Shown piece by piece: positions 17,919 through 27,084 of a stretch of 64,000 nucleotides of DNA. This stretch comes from CALNZV01 sp942491115 (GTDB lineage: Bacteria; Desulfobacterota; Desulfobacteria; Desulfobacterales; UBA5852). A program made the position numbers and the translations under genes. The stretch lies in NCBI GenBank assembly GCA_942491115.1, contig CALNZV010000008.1, positions 62,001 to 126,000 on the forward strand. Reading direction: 5' to 3'. The notes below the pieces were generated by a model. The model was given only the letters and a program-made list of their open reading frames with translations, had not been told where the DNA came from and searched no databases. The stretch's first letter is position 1. The number at the start of each line of letters is the position of its first letter.

Positions 17919-18663
17919 ATGCCACAATCGGCCCGACTGAACCCTGTCAGCCCCTCTCTGAAAGTGCTGCCTGCCGAACGAAAGCCCATGATAGACGCCA
18001 CAGACGTTCAAAAATCCTTTGCCATCGGCAACCGGAAAGTCCCCGTCCTTCGGGATGTATCGCTGACGGTGGCGCAAGGGGAGTTTGTCGTGATACAGGG
18101 CTCGAGCGGCAGTGGGAAAAACCACGCTGCTGAGCATCCTGTCGGGCCTGGACCAGCCGGACAGCGGTATTGTCCGTATCCAGGGCAAAGACATTACCGG
18201 TCTTTCCGAAGATGAACTGGCTCCGCTGCGCAACCAAACCATCGGCTTTGTTTTTCAGTCCTTCCATCTGGTTCCTTCCCTGAACGCTCTCGAAAACGTG
18301 ATGTTTCCTGCAGAGCTATCCAATGGTAAAAACGCCGAAAGAGATGGAAAAGCCCTCCTCGACAGCGTCGGCATGGGCCATCGATTGGACAGCATGCCCC
18401 ACCAGTTGTCCGGAGGGGAGCAGCAGCGGGTGGCCATCTGCCGTGCATTGATCAACCGTCCGCCCCTGATATTCGCCGATGAGCCCACAGGCAACCTCGA
18501 CTCCCAAAACGGTGCCGCCATCCTCGATTTGCTACTGAGGTTTCAGAAAGACCTGGGAACCACCCTGGTGCTAGTCACCCATAATGCCGATATTGCCCGC
18601 CACGCCGACCGTGTGGTGGTCATCAAGGACGGGCGCATTCGAGGCGGTCATGGGGCGCTCTGA
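17919..18663 (+). pseudogene. YbbA/LolD-type ABC transporter ATPase, frameshifted in Walker A
   Basis: The frame from ATG 17919 (GAGGG upstream; ATG 17988 is an alternative) reads MIDATDVQKSFAIGNRKV through GSSGSGKN and then loses phase. At 18117-18121 a run of five A residues replaces four, converting GKTTLLSIL into another frame; one base less restores GSSGSGKTTLLSILSGLDQP. The downstream frame is intact: Q-loop FVFQSFHLVP, signature LSGGEQQRVAICRAL, Walker B LIFADEPTGNLDS, and H-loop VLVTHN. The restored protein (~247 aa) is a YbbA/LolD/MacB-class ATPase, pairing with the permease that overlaps its 3' end. A +1 recoding event on GGGAAAAAC cannot be excluded but is less likely than a real indel or sequencing error. 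Confidence 0.85.
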
Positions 18664-21166
18664 CCTTCACCTTGCCTTTGTCAGGAACCAACTGCTCCGC
18701 CCCCGTCGGCAGACCCTGCTGTTCCTGTTCTGCGTGGCATTGGCCCTGATCACCCTCGTGGCCCTCGGGGGGTTCGATCTCGGTGTCAAGCAATCGGTAT
18801 GGAAAGATGCGAGGGCGCTTCACGGGGGAGACGCCATCGTCAGTTCCAGGCTCCCGTTTTCGCCGTCCACAACCGATGCTATTGGGGAACTGGCCGCTGA
18901 AGCAGACATCTTAGTGGTTCGCACCTGGCAATTTTTTTCAATGGCCCGCAACACCGACAAATCAGACTCGGTGTTATCGGCCATTAAAATCGTCGAGCCG
19001 GGCTATCCGTTATACGGTGACGTCATTTTGAAAAGCGGCAAACCGTTCGGAGAACAACTCTCGCCCGGCACTGTCATCGTCGAACAAACCCTGTTGGACC
19101 GGCTCGGCATGTCCGTGGGAGACGACCTCAACCTCGGGGAGGCTACCCTCAACATCGTCGACATCGTTGAAAAAGAACCGGATCGGCCGGTCAATATCTT
19201 CTCCATGGGCCCCAGAGCGTTTGTGTCCGCAGCGGATTTGGACGCCTTGAACCTGGTCGGCAAGGGTAGCCGGATCCGTTACAAGGCGCTGATCGGTTTA
19301 AGTGACGACGACCGCCTGTCCGCCGTGATCGACCGCCTCCAGGCCTCGGCAGTAGACAGGGAAGAGCGGGTGGAAGGCTTTCTGGACGCCCAGAACCGGC
19401 TCCAGAGGTTCATCAACAATTTTCTTTTTTTCCTGAATCTGATCGGCATATTTACACTGGTACTGGCCGGTATCGGTATCCAGGTGTCCCTGTCTGCCTA
19501 TTTCCGCGACCAGGAAAAATCGATTGCCGTCATGAAGGCGCTGGGGGCCACCCGCCGGTTTGTCGGCAGACAATTTTTGACGGTGGTGTTCACGTTGGGA
19601 GTGGTCGGATCCGCCGTCGGCGTGGCAGGGGGACTCTTGCTCCAGACCGTTTTGCCACGGCTGTTCAGTGGATTTCTTCCCGCTGATCTGGTCTTTACCG
19701 TTTCCTGGACTGCCATCGGCGAAGGGCTTCTACTGGGACTGCTCCTGACGGCCCTGTTCGCACTTCTCCCTCTTCAGCGACTTGGAGGCATCAAACCGTC
19801 AGCGGTTCTTAGAAAAGAAATTCCTGCTGTCTCCGGGGCCCTGGGCTACGGATTGACGATGGCAGGCATCGGCATCTTCATCGCCGCCATGTTGCTCCGC
19901 AGAACCGACGATTTTAAAACCGCTGGACTCATGGTGCTGATCGCCATCGGGGTCATCGTCGTCATTGCCGCGGTGACCACCGGATTCCTGGCTGGGCTGC
20001 GAAAGCTATCCATCCGAAATCTGGTGCTTCGTCAGGCACTAAAGGGATTGTTCCGGCCGCGAAACGCCACCCGTTCGATCGTGGTCACCTTGACCGCCTC
20101 CTTATCCCTCACCGCGGCCATCTTTTTGGTGGAAAAAAACCTCGAAGCCACCTTCATTGATGCTTTCCCCCCAAACGCCCCCAATGTCTTCCTGATAGAC
20201 ATACAGCCGGACCAGAAAGAGCCCATCATCCCGATGTTAACACCAGGAACGGTGCTCTACCCCAATATCCGCTCCCGGCTGATTTCCATCAACGGCAACC
20301 CCATCGACCCGGAGAGGGAACGGCGACGGAAAAGCGACAATATGGCCCGGCCCTTCAATCTCACATACAGAGAATTTCTCCTGGAGGATGAGCGGCTGAT
20401 ATCCGGACCGTCCCTGTTTAAGGAAACCCTGGGAGCCGCACAGGTGTCCGTATTGGATACCATCGCCCAAATCGGCAACATCCGACTGGGTGATCGTTTG
20501 GCGTTTCGCATTCAAGGGGTTCCCCTCGAAGCCACGGTGACAAGCATTCGTACCCGTGTCCGGGAGGGATTGAGACCGTTTTTCTATTTTGTCTTTCCCG
20601 ACCAAACGCTCTCCAAAGCACCCCAGACCCTGTTTACGGGCCTGCGGGTCGACCCGGAAGATATTGGCGCATTCCAGAACCGGATCGTTCAAGCGTTTCC
20701 GAACGTGAGCGTCATCGATGTGACCCAAACCGTCGACACCCTTGGCAAGGTCTTGGGACGGCTGTCCGAAATCATTCGGTTCTTTACCTTGTTCGGGATA
20801 GCCGCCGGGGTGCTGCTCATCGTCAGCTCCATTGTCGCCACCCGGACCGCAAGGGTTCGGGAAGCGGTTTTTTTCAAGGTGCTCGGGGCCAGAGCGGCAT
20901 TCGTCTTGAAGGTATTCCTCGTGGAACACGCCCTGATCGCCGCCATCAGCGCCACCCAGGCCATCGGAATCGCGGAACTGACGGCCTGGATTGTCTGCAC
21001 CTGGCGCTTCGACATTCCCTACCAGCCCCACCTCATCTACGGAATCCTGCTGGCAGCAGGCACCCTGGTTCTGGTTTCGGCAGTAGGACTGATCGTTTCC
21101 AGATCGATTATTCGACAAAAACCCATGGTGGTTTTAAAAGAACAGCTCCAGGAGACCATCCAATGA
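18650..21166 (+). CDS. ABC transporter permease, YbbP/FtsX-like family
   Basis: This 838-residue membrane protein has the double FtsX-domain architecture of YbbP: one membrane segment near the N-terminus (TLLFLFCVALALITLVALGG), a large periplasmic domain, three segments around residues 265-400, another membrane pair around 425-475, a second periplasmic domain, and three C-terminal segments ending near IVSRSIIRQKPM. The ATG at 18650 overlaps the end of the ATPase gene by 14 nt, which fits coupled translation. With the ATPase and the following esterase it makes the YbbA-YbbP-TesA order known from proteobacteria, whose substrate remains uncertain; lipid or lipoprotein handling at the periplasmic face is a reasonable guess. 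If the ATPase frameshift is real, this permease would lack its local motor. Confidence 0.88.
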   Translation: MGRSDLHLAFVRNQLLRPRRQTLLFLFCVALALITLVALGGFDLGVKQSVWKDARALHGGDAIVSSRLPFSPSTTDAIGELAAEADILVVRTWQFFSMARNTDKSDSVLSAIKIVEPGYPLYGDVILKSGKPFGEQLSPGTVIVEQTLLDRLGMSVGDDLNLGEATLNIVDIVEKEPDRPVNIFSMGPRAFVSAADLDALNLVGKGSRIRYKALIGLSDDDRLSAVIDRLQASAVDREERVEGFLDAQNRLQRFINNFLFFLNLIGIFTLVLAGIGIQVSLSAYFRDQEKSIAVMKALGATRRFVGRQFLTVVFTLGVVGSAVGVAGGLLLQTVLPRLFSGFLPADLVFTVSWTAIGEGLLLGLLLTALFALLPLQRLGGIKPSAVLRKEIPAVSGALGYGLTMAGIGIFIAAMLLRRTDDFKTAGLMVLIAIGVIVVIAAVTTGFLAGLRKLSIRNLVLRQALKGLFRPRNATRSIVVTLTASLSLTAAIFLVEKNLEATFIDAFPPNAPNVFLIDIQPDQKEPIIPMLTPGTVLYPNIRSRLISINGNPIDPERERRRKSDNMARPFNLTYREFLLEDERLISGPSLFKETLGAAQVSVLDTIAQIGNIRLGDRLAFRIQGVPLEATVTSIRTRVREGLRPFFYFVFPDQTLSKAPQTLFTGLRVDPEDIGAFQNRIVQAFPNVSVIDVTQTVDTLGKVLGRLSEIIRFFTLFGIAAGVLLIVSSIVATRTARVREAVFFKVLGARAAFVLKVFLVEHALIAAISATQAIGIAELTAWIVCTWRFDIPYQPHLIYGILLAAGTLVLVSAVGLIVSRSIIRQKPMVVLKEQLQETIQ

Positions 21167-21861
21167 CCAGACCCCGAGGAAGCCCGTACCGCCTTCTCGC
21201 GGTCGTTGTTCTGACCGTGTATCTGTGGGCATGCGGCGGCGAATCAGAGGCGCCCCACCGCCCCGGATCCCCTCTAGAAGTGGATTACAAAGGGGTTATC
21301 GTGGCCATGGGGGACAGCCTGACCGAGGGGTTGGGGGTAGACGAATCCCTTGCCTACCCCGCCCAGCTTCAGCAGCGGCTCATTGCCGACGGATTCCCTT
21401 ACGCCGTGATCAATGCCGGCATATCGGGTGAAACCAGCAGCGGCGCCCGGGCCCGGTTGGATTGGGTGATGACCCTGGAGCCGGATATCGTCATTCTTGA
21501 AACGGGTGCCAACGACGGCCTGCGGGGGATCGATCCCGATATCACCAGAGCCAATATCGGCGCCATCGTCAGTCGAATGAACGCAGAGGGGGTCGTCGTG
21601 GTGCTCGCGGGGATGAAAATGTTCAGAAATCTGGGGACGTCCTACGTCCGGGAATTCGAGGCCATCTACCCGGAGGTCGCCCAGGAAAACGGGTTGATCC
21701 TGATCCCCTTTTTTCTGGAAGAAGTGGCCGCCGACCCATCAGTCAACCAGTCCGACGGTATTCACCCGACGGCAGAGGGGTATAGCCGGGTGGTGGCGAT
21801 TGTCTATCCCCATGTCCGGGAAGCCATCGAGCGGTTTGAAGGGATCGACTCGGCCGGTTAA
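21163..21861 (+). CDS. GDSL-family lipase/esterase, TesA-like lipoprotein
   Basis: The start ATG overlaps the permease stop as ATGA, so it is translationally coupled. The N-terminus is a lipoprotein signal ending LYLWAC-like (lipobox LWAC, cysteine at about residue 24, followed by Gly-Gly-Glu). The SGNH hydrolase blocks are all present: block I GDSLTEG, block II NAGISGETSSG, block III GANDGLRG, block V DGIHPTAEGY with the catalytic Asp and His. The family member TesA is a periplasmic thioesterase/arylesterase/lysophospholipase. Lipidation would anchor this copy to a membrane next to the permease. A strong bidirectional terminator follows. Confidence 0.93.
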   Translation: MTRPRGSPYRLLAVVVLTVYLWACGGESEAPHRPGSPLEVDYKGVIVAMGDSLTEGLGVDESLAYPAQLQQRLIADGFPYAVINAGISGETSSGARARLDWVMTLEPDIVILETGANDGLRGIDPDITRANIGAIVSRMNAEGVVVVLAGMKMFRNLGTSYVREFEAIYPEVAQENGLILIPFFLEEVAADPSVNQSDGIHPTAEGYSRVVAIVYPHVREAIERFEGIDSAG

Positions 21862-21876
21862 ACCTCTTCAACCGAC

Positions 21877-21918
21877 AAAAACCGCCGCCCCCTCCATTGG
21901 GGGGCGGCGGTTTTTTTT
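21877..21918. terminator. Bidirectional intrinsic terminator
   Basis: AACCGCCGCCCCC pairs with GGGGGGCGGCGGTT across a 6-nt loop, followed by eight T on the plus strand and preceded by five A (T-tract on the minus strand). It ends the esterase transcript (plus) and the thioredoxin-reductase-like transcript (minus). Confidence 0.95.
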
Positions 21919-21947
21919 GAGCGCCGGCAAGATCGGGAGCAACCCCG

Positions 21948-23582
21948 TTATTCGCTGTGCCAGTAAGGGTTGACGATGTCCTCGAAGATGGTCATTGCAG
22001 CCTCGGCGCCTTGACCGGTGGCGGTGACAATCTGCTTGTATCCGCCTTCCACGTCTCCAGCCGAATACACTCCGGGAACACTGGTTCGATGTTTGGTGTC
22101 CTTCTTGATATAACCGTCCTCGTTGAGTTCGACACCGATTTTTTCGGCCAGTTCCACGGAGGGTTCGTATCCGATGGCGATAAACACCCCATTGGTGTCT
22201 AGATTGGTGGATTCCCCGTTTTGATTGTTTTCGATAACCACCGTTTCCACCCGCTCTTTCCCTCGTATTTCTTTGACCTCCGTGTTCCATAAAATGGGGA
22301 TACCCGCGTCCTTTAGCCCCTTCGCCAGTACCTCCTGGGCGCGCAACGTGTCTCTGCGGTGGATGAGGGTCACGTCCACTCCCATATGATGGAGATATAG
22401 CGCTTCGGTGACGGCACTGTTCCCTCCACCCACCATGACGACCTTTTTGCCTTTGAAGAGAGGGCCGTCGCAGGTACTGCAATAGCTGACGCCTCGTCCC
22501 GAAAGCCGCTTTTCACCGCTCACCCCCAGGTGGCGGTGAGAGGCCCCGGTGGCCAGGAGAATGGTTCCGGCATAGAACTTTCTGCGGGTCGTCGTCACCT
22601 CGAAGCGCTTTTCCCCCTTCTGAATATCGATCACCCGCTCACCCTGGTAGATCTGGCAGTACTGGAGGGCGTGGCTCACCATGATATCGACCAGGGATTT
22701 CCCCCCGACTGAGGTAAACCCGGGGTAGTTTTCGACGATGGGGGTCGTTGCCACTTGCCCCCCCAGGGCATCCGCTTCGATGACGGCGGTGTTGAGGCCG
22801 CTTCGCTCGCCGTAGATGGCTGCCGACAACCCGGCCGGGCCGCCGCCGACGATCAGAAGATCGGTATCCACCACCTCTGCATCGCTGTCGGGTATGAATA
22901 TGGTTTTGGGCTCCAACTTTTGAAGACTGAGACTAAATACCTCCTCGGACTGGGCTCCCTGACCGATCAGGGTTTCGTTGGCATAGGCCATCGGCACACT
23001 GAACGCCGAATACTGCTGGGCAATGTCCGGCCGTGCCTGGATGTCGATGATGTCAAGAGAAACCAAATCAGGCCGCTCGATGGCGGCCTTGACGCCGTTG
23101 ATGGCCTCCTGGGGGCAATAGGGGCAGCTGGGGCTCACGAATACCTTTATGTGTCGCGGCGTATCGATCTTCTGAAGGACACGTCTGGACTGATCGGACA
23201 ACCCGCTCTTCCCCGATCCCACCAAGAGGAAGGTTTCCAGAAGCGTTCGGGCTTCCTCGCCCATGGGAGCCCCAACCCAACGGATACGGTATTTTTCAGG
23301 AGCGACGAGAAGGGTTGGGCCGTCGGACACGCCCCATTTGGCGGCCAGTTCGTGGTCCAGATAATATTCCCTGAAGATGATTTTGTCGGTCAGCTCCCTG
23401 AACGCGCGAAGGACCTGCCGGTTGGCGTCGACAAACACATCTTCCTTGCCTTTCTGGGAGAACAGATAGACATGAATGTTTTCAGGCATTCGGCCAAACG
23501 CGTCCTGCAGTTGCCGGAGAAATAATTGGTTGTCAGGGGCGCTGTTCGGCGCTTCTCTTTCTAAATCCAGAGTGTTGCTCAT
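21948..23582 (-). CDS. FAD-dependent thioredoxin reductase-like protein with N-terminal tandem thioredoxin folds (AhpF-like)
   Basis: The 544-residue product joins two thioredoxin-fold units (about residues 18-215) to a thioredoxin-reductase module (about 235-544). The first fold lacks a CxxC pair; the second has C153-P-Y-C156, the arrangement of AhpF and of archaeal protein disulfide oxidoreductases. The flavoprotein part has FAD motif VGGGPAGLSAA (residues 245-255), the redox pair C368-S-T-C371, the NADPH motif VGGGNSAVTEA and the second FAD motif GVYSAGDVEGGY. It likely passes electrons from NADPH to a disulfide partner such as a peroxiredoxin or glutaredoxin-like protein. AGGAGGT precedes the ATG, with a good promoter further upstream. 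No ahpC-type gene is adjacent. Confidence 0.92.
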   Translation of the reverse strand: MSNTLDLEREAPNSAPDNQLFLRQLQDAFGRMPENIHVYLFSQKGKEDVFVDANRQVLRAFRELTDKIIFREYYLDHELAAKWGVSDGPTLLVAPEKYRIRWVGAPMGEEARTLLETFLLVGSGKSGLSDQSRRVLQKIDTPRHIKVFVSPSCPYCPQEAINGVKAAIERPDLVSLDIIDIQARPDIAQQYSAFSVPMAYANETLIGQGAQSEEVFSLSLQKLEPKTIFIPDSDAEVVDTDLLIVGGGPAGLSAAIYGERSGLNTAVIEADALGGQVATTPIVENYPGFTSVGGKSLVDIMVSHALQYCQIYQGERVIDIQKGEKRFEVTTTRRKFYAGTILLATGASHRHLGVSGEKRLSGRGVSYCSTCDGPLFKGKKVVMVGGGNSAVTEALYLHHMGVDVTLIHRRDTLRAQEVLAKGLKDAGIPILWNTEVKEIRGKERVETVVIENNQNGESTNLDTNGVFIAIGYEPSVELAEKIGVELNEDGYIKKDTKHRTSVPGVYSAGDVEGGYKQIVTATGQGAEAAMTIFEDIVNPYWHSE

Positions 23583-23638
23583 TGCAGCAGACCTCCTTTA
23601 GGTCGACAGAATTCCATTGTGATCAATCAGAACATGAC

Positions 23639-23667
23639 ATACTAGTTAAGCATCGCATGGTTGTCAA
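23639..23667 (-). promoter_or_regulatory. Sigma-70 type promoter of the thioredoxin reductase-like gene
   Basis: TTGACA at 23662-23667 and TAGTAT at 23639-23644 are separated by 17 bp on the minus strand, about 57 bp upstream of the start codon. The remaining 250 bp to the next gene (plus strand) hold no recognisable gene. Confidence 0.65.
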
Positions 23668-23920
23668 TCTCTGGCCGGCGGTTCAGGATCGACATCGATC
23701 CCCAGGTCGTCGGCGGAGATGATCGGTACTGGCGCCAAATGTCAGAGGAAAGTAAACGGCAACGGCTATTGCCGCGAGCGTATCGTCATCCCATGGCCAC
23801 CTCCCAAGCGAAAGCGCGATGTTGACGGTATGGAGGGGGCGGCGTTTTGGCCATCGTTCACGCCAAAAGCCACCCTAAGCAATGGTGTAATCAAAGATAA
23901 CAACGAGATGGAGGGATTCA

Positions 23921-24415
23921 ATGGGCAGTCGACCATTGATCGTCGGCGTCATGGGGGGAGGGTCCGCCACCCCTCTCGCATACGACATGGCCTATCGACT
24001 CGGCCACCTCATTGCCAGGAACGGATGGGTTCTGGTCAACGGGGGGCGCAACGCCGGCCTCATGACCGCATCGGCAAAAGGAGCTTACGATGCCGGCGGC
24101 ATGACGGTCGGCATACTGCCGGACGATTCCGAAGACCGAATGTCTCCTTACATCCGCATACCGATCCTCACGGGTATGGGAAACGCCCGGAATGTCATCA
24201 ATGTTCTGACAAGTCAGGTTGTCGTGGCCTGCCCGGGAGGTACCGGCACCCTGTCGGAGGTGGCCCTGGCTATCAAATGCGGAAGACCTGTCATCCTTCT
24301 CGGTTTTCCGGTCCTGGAGGCTCTCGGCAGGCTTGGGGTGGACGGACCCATCTGGGAGGCAGCCACTCCGGAGGATGCGGTGGCGCTGATTCGGGAGCGG
24401 ATAATACCGGAGTGA
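23921..24415 (+). CDS. LOG/SLOG-family protein (TIGR00725-like)
   Basis: This 164-residue Rossmann-like protein has the LOG-superfamily features: VGVMGGGSATPLAYDMAYRL at the N-terminus, NGGRNAGLMTASAKGAYDAGG, the nucleotide-binding motif PGGTGTLSEVALAIKCGRP, and no lysine-decarboxylase residues. Relatives bind nucleotides, molybdenum cofactor or nucleotide-derived ligands; LOG proteins proper are cytokinin riboside phosphate hydrolases, but that activity cannot be assumed here. GGAGG precedes the ATG at 23921 with 7 nt spacing. It is convergent with ispD. Confidence 0.88.
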   Translation: MGSRPLIVGVMGGGSATPLAYDMAYRLGHLIARNGWVLVNGGRNAGLMTASAKGAYDAGGMTVGILPDDSEDRMSPYIRIPILTGMGNARNVINVLTSQVVVACPGGTGTLSEVALAIKCGRPVILLGFPVLEALGRLGVDGPIWEAATPEDAVALIRERIIPE

Positions 24416-24426
24416 AGCGAAACCGG

Positions 24427-25119
24427 TCACCGGATGGAGGCATCATCGATAAACGCGCTTGCCATAATCACATCGTCGGGCCGGGTAATTTTTATGTTTC
24501 GCAGGCTGCCTTCCACCACCCGCACATCCCCGCCGATACGCTCCACCAGCTGGGCATCGTCCGTGCCGGTGAACCCATCGGCAATCGCTTGATCGTGGGC
24601 GTTTTTCAGCAGCGAGTAGCGGAACATCTGGGGGGTTTGCGCCAACCATACGGATTGCCGGTCGACGGTGGCAACGATGCTGCCCGACGTATCAACGGTC
24701 TTCAGGGTATCCACCGGCGGCACGGCGGCGATTGCCCCTCCCCATCGATCGGCCGCCAGGATCAATGACTCAAGCAGAGGCCGTGTGAGAAACGGTCGCA
24801 CCCCGTCGTGAACGCCGACGATCCGGGTTTCCGGAGGGCAATCGAGAAGGCCTCTGTATACGGACTGCTGCCGCTCTATCCCCCCCGCCACCACCCGGAG
24901 CCGATTTCCGATAGCGAAAGCGTCTGCAAAGTACTTCCGGCGCAAGGCCAAGTCCTCCGGGGGCACAACCACGATGACCCTGTCGAACAGGTCGCTGTCG
25001 ACGATCACTTGAAGGGTTCTATCGATGACCGGCACACCCCGCAGGCGAAGATATTGCTTCCGGGTTTCCCCGCCCATCCGAAGTCCCTTGCCGCCAGCAA
25101 CGACAACCATCGAAATCAT
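24427..25119 (-). CDS. ispD: 2-C-methyl-D-erythritol 4-phosphate cytidylyltransferase
   Basis: IspD transfers CMP to methylerythritol phosphate in the MEP isoprenoid pathway. The 230-residue protein has the CTP-binding N-terminus VVVAGGKGLRMGGETRKQYL (Gly-rich loop with Arg and Lys), VHDGVRPFLTRPL with the metal aspartate, VDTLKTV, LAQTPQMFRYSLL, TDDAQLVE, and the closing GSLRNIKITRPDDVIMA. All catalytic residues are present and the length is normal. No ispF follows or precedes it, so the common ispDF arrangement is not used. It lies 147 bp downstream of the HPr-tailed gene on the same strand. Confidence 0.95.
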   Translation of the reverse strand: MISMVVVAGGKGLRMGGETRKQYLRLRGVPVIDRTLQVIVDSDLFDRVIVVVPPEDLALRRKYFADAFAIGNRLRVVAGGIERQQSVYRGLLDCPPETRIVGVHDGVRPFLTRPLLESLILAADRWGGAIAAVPPVDTLKTVDTSGSIVATVDRQSVWLAQTPQMFRYSLLKNAHDQAIADGFTGTDDAQLVERIGGDVRVVEGSLRNIKITRPDDVIMASAFIDDASIR

Positions 25120-25266
25120 GGCTTAAAACCGTTCCCGTCTTGCACCCACCCTGGAGGAAGGTCGGCACCGCCGGTTGGCGCCTGCGGGCTGCCATGTCGA
25201 CAGTCAAGGCCACGCCGATGGGTCCCCAATTCCCGACCTGGAGAAAGACCGCCTTTATCCGTTCGC

Positions 25267-26577
25267 CTACCGGAGATAATGAAGTTCCTGGGGAAGCGGA
25301 ACCCCTTTGCCTATTGTATCCTCGCCGTAGTTGACGCCGGCCAGGATTTCAATATCCGAAAGGGCCCGGTTATCCCCCTCGAATACGACCTCTGAGATCT
25401 TTTCCTTGTTGATTTTTCCTCCGGCCCACTGAATGTCCAGGACGCTGCTGGCATCGAAGCGATCGTCACCGATACACAACTCTACCTGCCCACCGTAATG
25501 CTGAACGATTTTCGCGACCAGCAGACTGGGACGACTGTGAAAGCCCAGTTTCACGGGGATACCAACCTGGATTCGGCCTCTCTCAATGTTTTCGTTCAGT
25601 ATGTCCCTTGCCAGTTCCTTTCCCGTGTTGAGAAAATGACAGGCATAGAATAGTCCATAGTTGATGGTGTAATCGAGAAGCGCATCCGGATTGACGAGAA
25701 GGGACAATTGCTCCCGGGCCCTCAGGTAGATGCTTTTCAAACTCGTCCGGTGGAGGTGGCGCTCGTAAAAATGCAATAGCCTGCCTATCATCTGCAACAG
25801 ATGGAACACGACCGAAAAATAGCTGCGCAGCTGCTTGAGCTTGCGGTTACCATAACGGTAGCCGCCATGAATCACATAGGTGTCAAAAGCGGACTGAAGG
25901 TTATGCACCAGCATTTCGAAGCGGCGGATTTCGACTTCGTTGATCTGCTCGGGAACGATCGACCGGATCTGATCGAGGTCATAGGGTTCGAAAAAGCTGA
26001 TCTGATCGAACTGTTTGGCAATACTTAAAAACTCGCTGGCGATTCGGACAATGTGTTTCTTTTGTATATCCTTGTTCTCGTCGTCGATGTCATACTCGAG
26101 AATTTGCGCCGACGTGATGGTGGGAAAGACCCCGGGGTCGAAGCCGGACTCGGAATGACCGATACCCAGTCTGCCGGCCTCGCTGAGGACGCAAGGGGCC
26201 AGTTTCATGAGGCAGCGGTTGAGAAAACCCAAAGCCGCCTCTCCCCTTTCGGCGAATGTTTCAGACTCCGTGAGATCGTAGAAGATGAGTCGATTGGCGA
26301 TGTGTTTTTGGGAATAAGATCCCAAACTGAGATGGCGGACGGCAGCTGTCAGCTCCCGGTAGTAGTACCAGTTCGAATTGTTCTTGGCCCCGTGGAAGTC
26401 GAGAAAATCTTCCACAAGCTGTGAAGTGCTGATGAGTTTGGAGTACAGTTTTTTGGTAAACGCCTCGCGGGGCGTCTTTATCTGGGCGATGTAGACGCAG
26501 CATTTGAGAAGATCATGGGAGAAGATTCTTGCTTTATCGGAAAAGATCATTTCGTCGGATTGGAACGTAGCGGTCAT
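25267..26577 (-). CDS. Large helical protein with C-terminal HPr domain
   Basis: Residues about 1-335 are a predicted all-helical region with no family I recognise; residues about 337-425 are an HPr (PTS phosphocarrier) domain. The HPr active-site segment GFHSRPSLLVAKIVQHYGG places His347 and Arg349 where HPr has His15 and Arg17, and DASSVLDIQWAGG covers the regulatory Ser46 position with serines 377-378. Sequence then follows the HPr pattern VVFEGDNRALSDIEIL. Such a fusion suggests that the helical part is controlled by PEP-dependent phosphorylation of the HPr tail, or that the HPr fold is used for binding only. No EI, EII or HPr kinase gene is in the window. The gene follows the RNase P RNA gene and may share its promoter; its own ribosome binding site is weak. 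Confidence 0.85.
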   Translation of the reverse strand: MTATFQSDEMIFSDKARIFSHDLLKCCVYIAQIKTPREAFTKKLYSKLISTSQLVEDFLDFHGAKNNSNWYYYRELTAAVRHLSLGSYSQKHIANRLIFYDLTESETFAERGEAALGFLNRCLMKLAPCVLSEAGRLGIGHSESGFDPGVFPTITSAQILEYDIDDENKDIQKKHIVRIASEFLSIAKQFDQISFFEPYDLDQIRSIVPEQINEVEIRRFEMLVHNLQSAFDTYVIHGGYRYGNRKLKQLRSYFSVVFHLLQMIGRLLHFYERHLHRTSLKSIYLRAREQLSLLVNPDALLDYTINYGLFYACHFLNTGKELARDILNENIERGRIQVGIPVKLGFHSRPSLLVAKIVQHYGGQVELCIGDDRFDASSVLDIQWAGGKINKEKISEVVFEGDNRALSDIEILAGVNYGEDTIGKGVPLPQELHYLR

Positions 26578-26668
26578 CGGTCGATCACATTCTATTTCGT
26601 GGATATCGGAAAGGAAGCGGGTACCAACGACATCTATCCGAATGAAAGAAGACCTATTGGGAAGAAAA

Positions 26669-27060
<392 letters not shown>

Positions 27061-27084
27061 AGCCTTGGTTTCATTGCGGGTCCC

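Noticed and set aside
18114..18122. Programmed -1 frameshift in the YbbA-like gene
   Set aside because: A -1 slip on the A run would move into the third, non-coding frame; the ATPase needs a +1 shift, so a classic slippery heptamer does not explain it.
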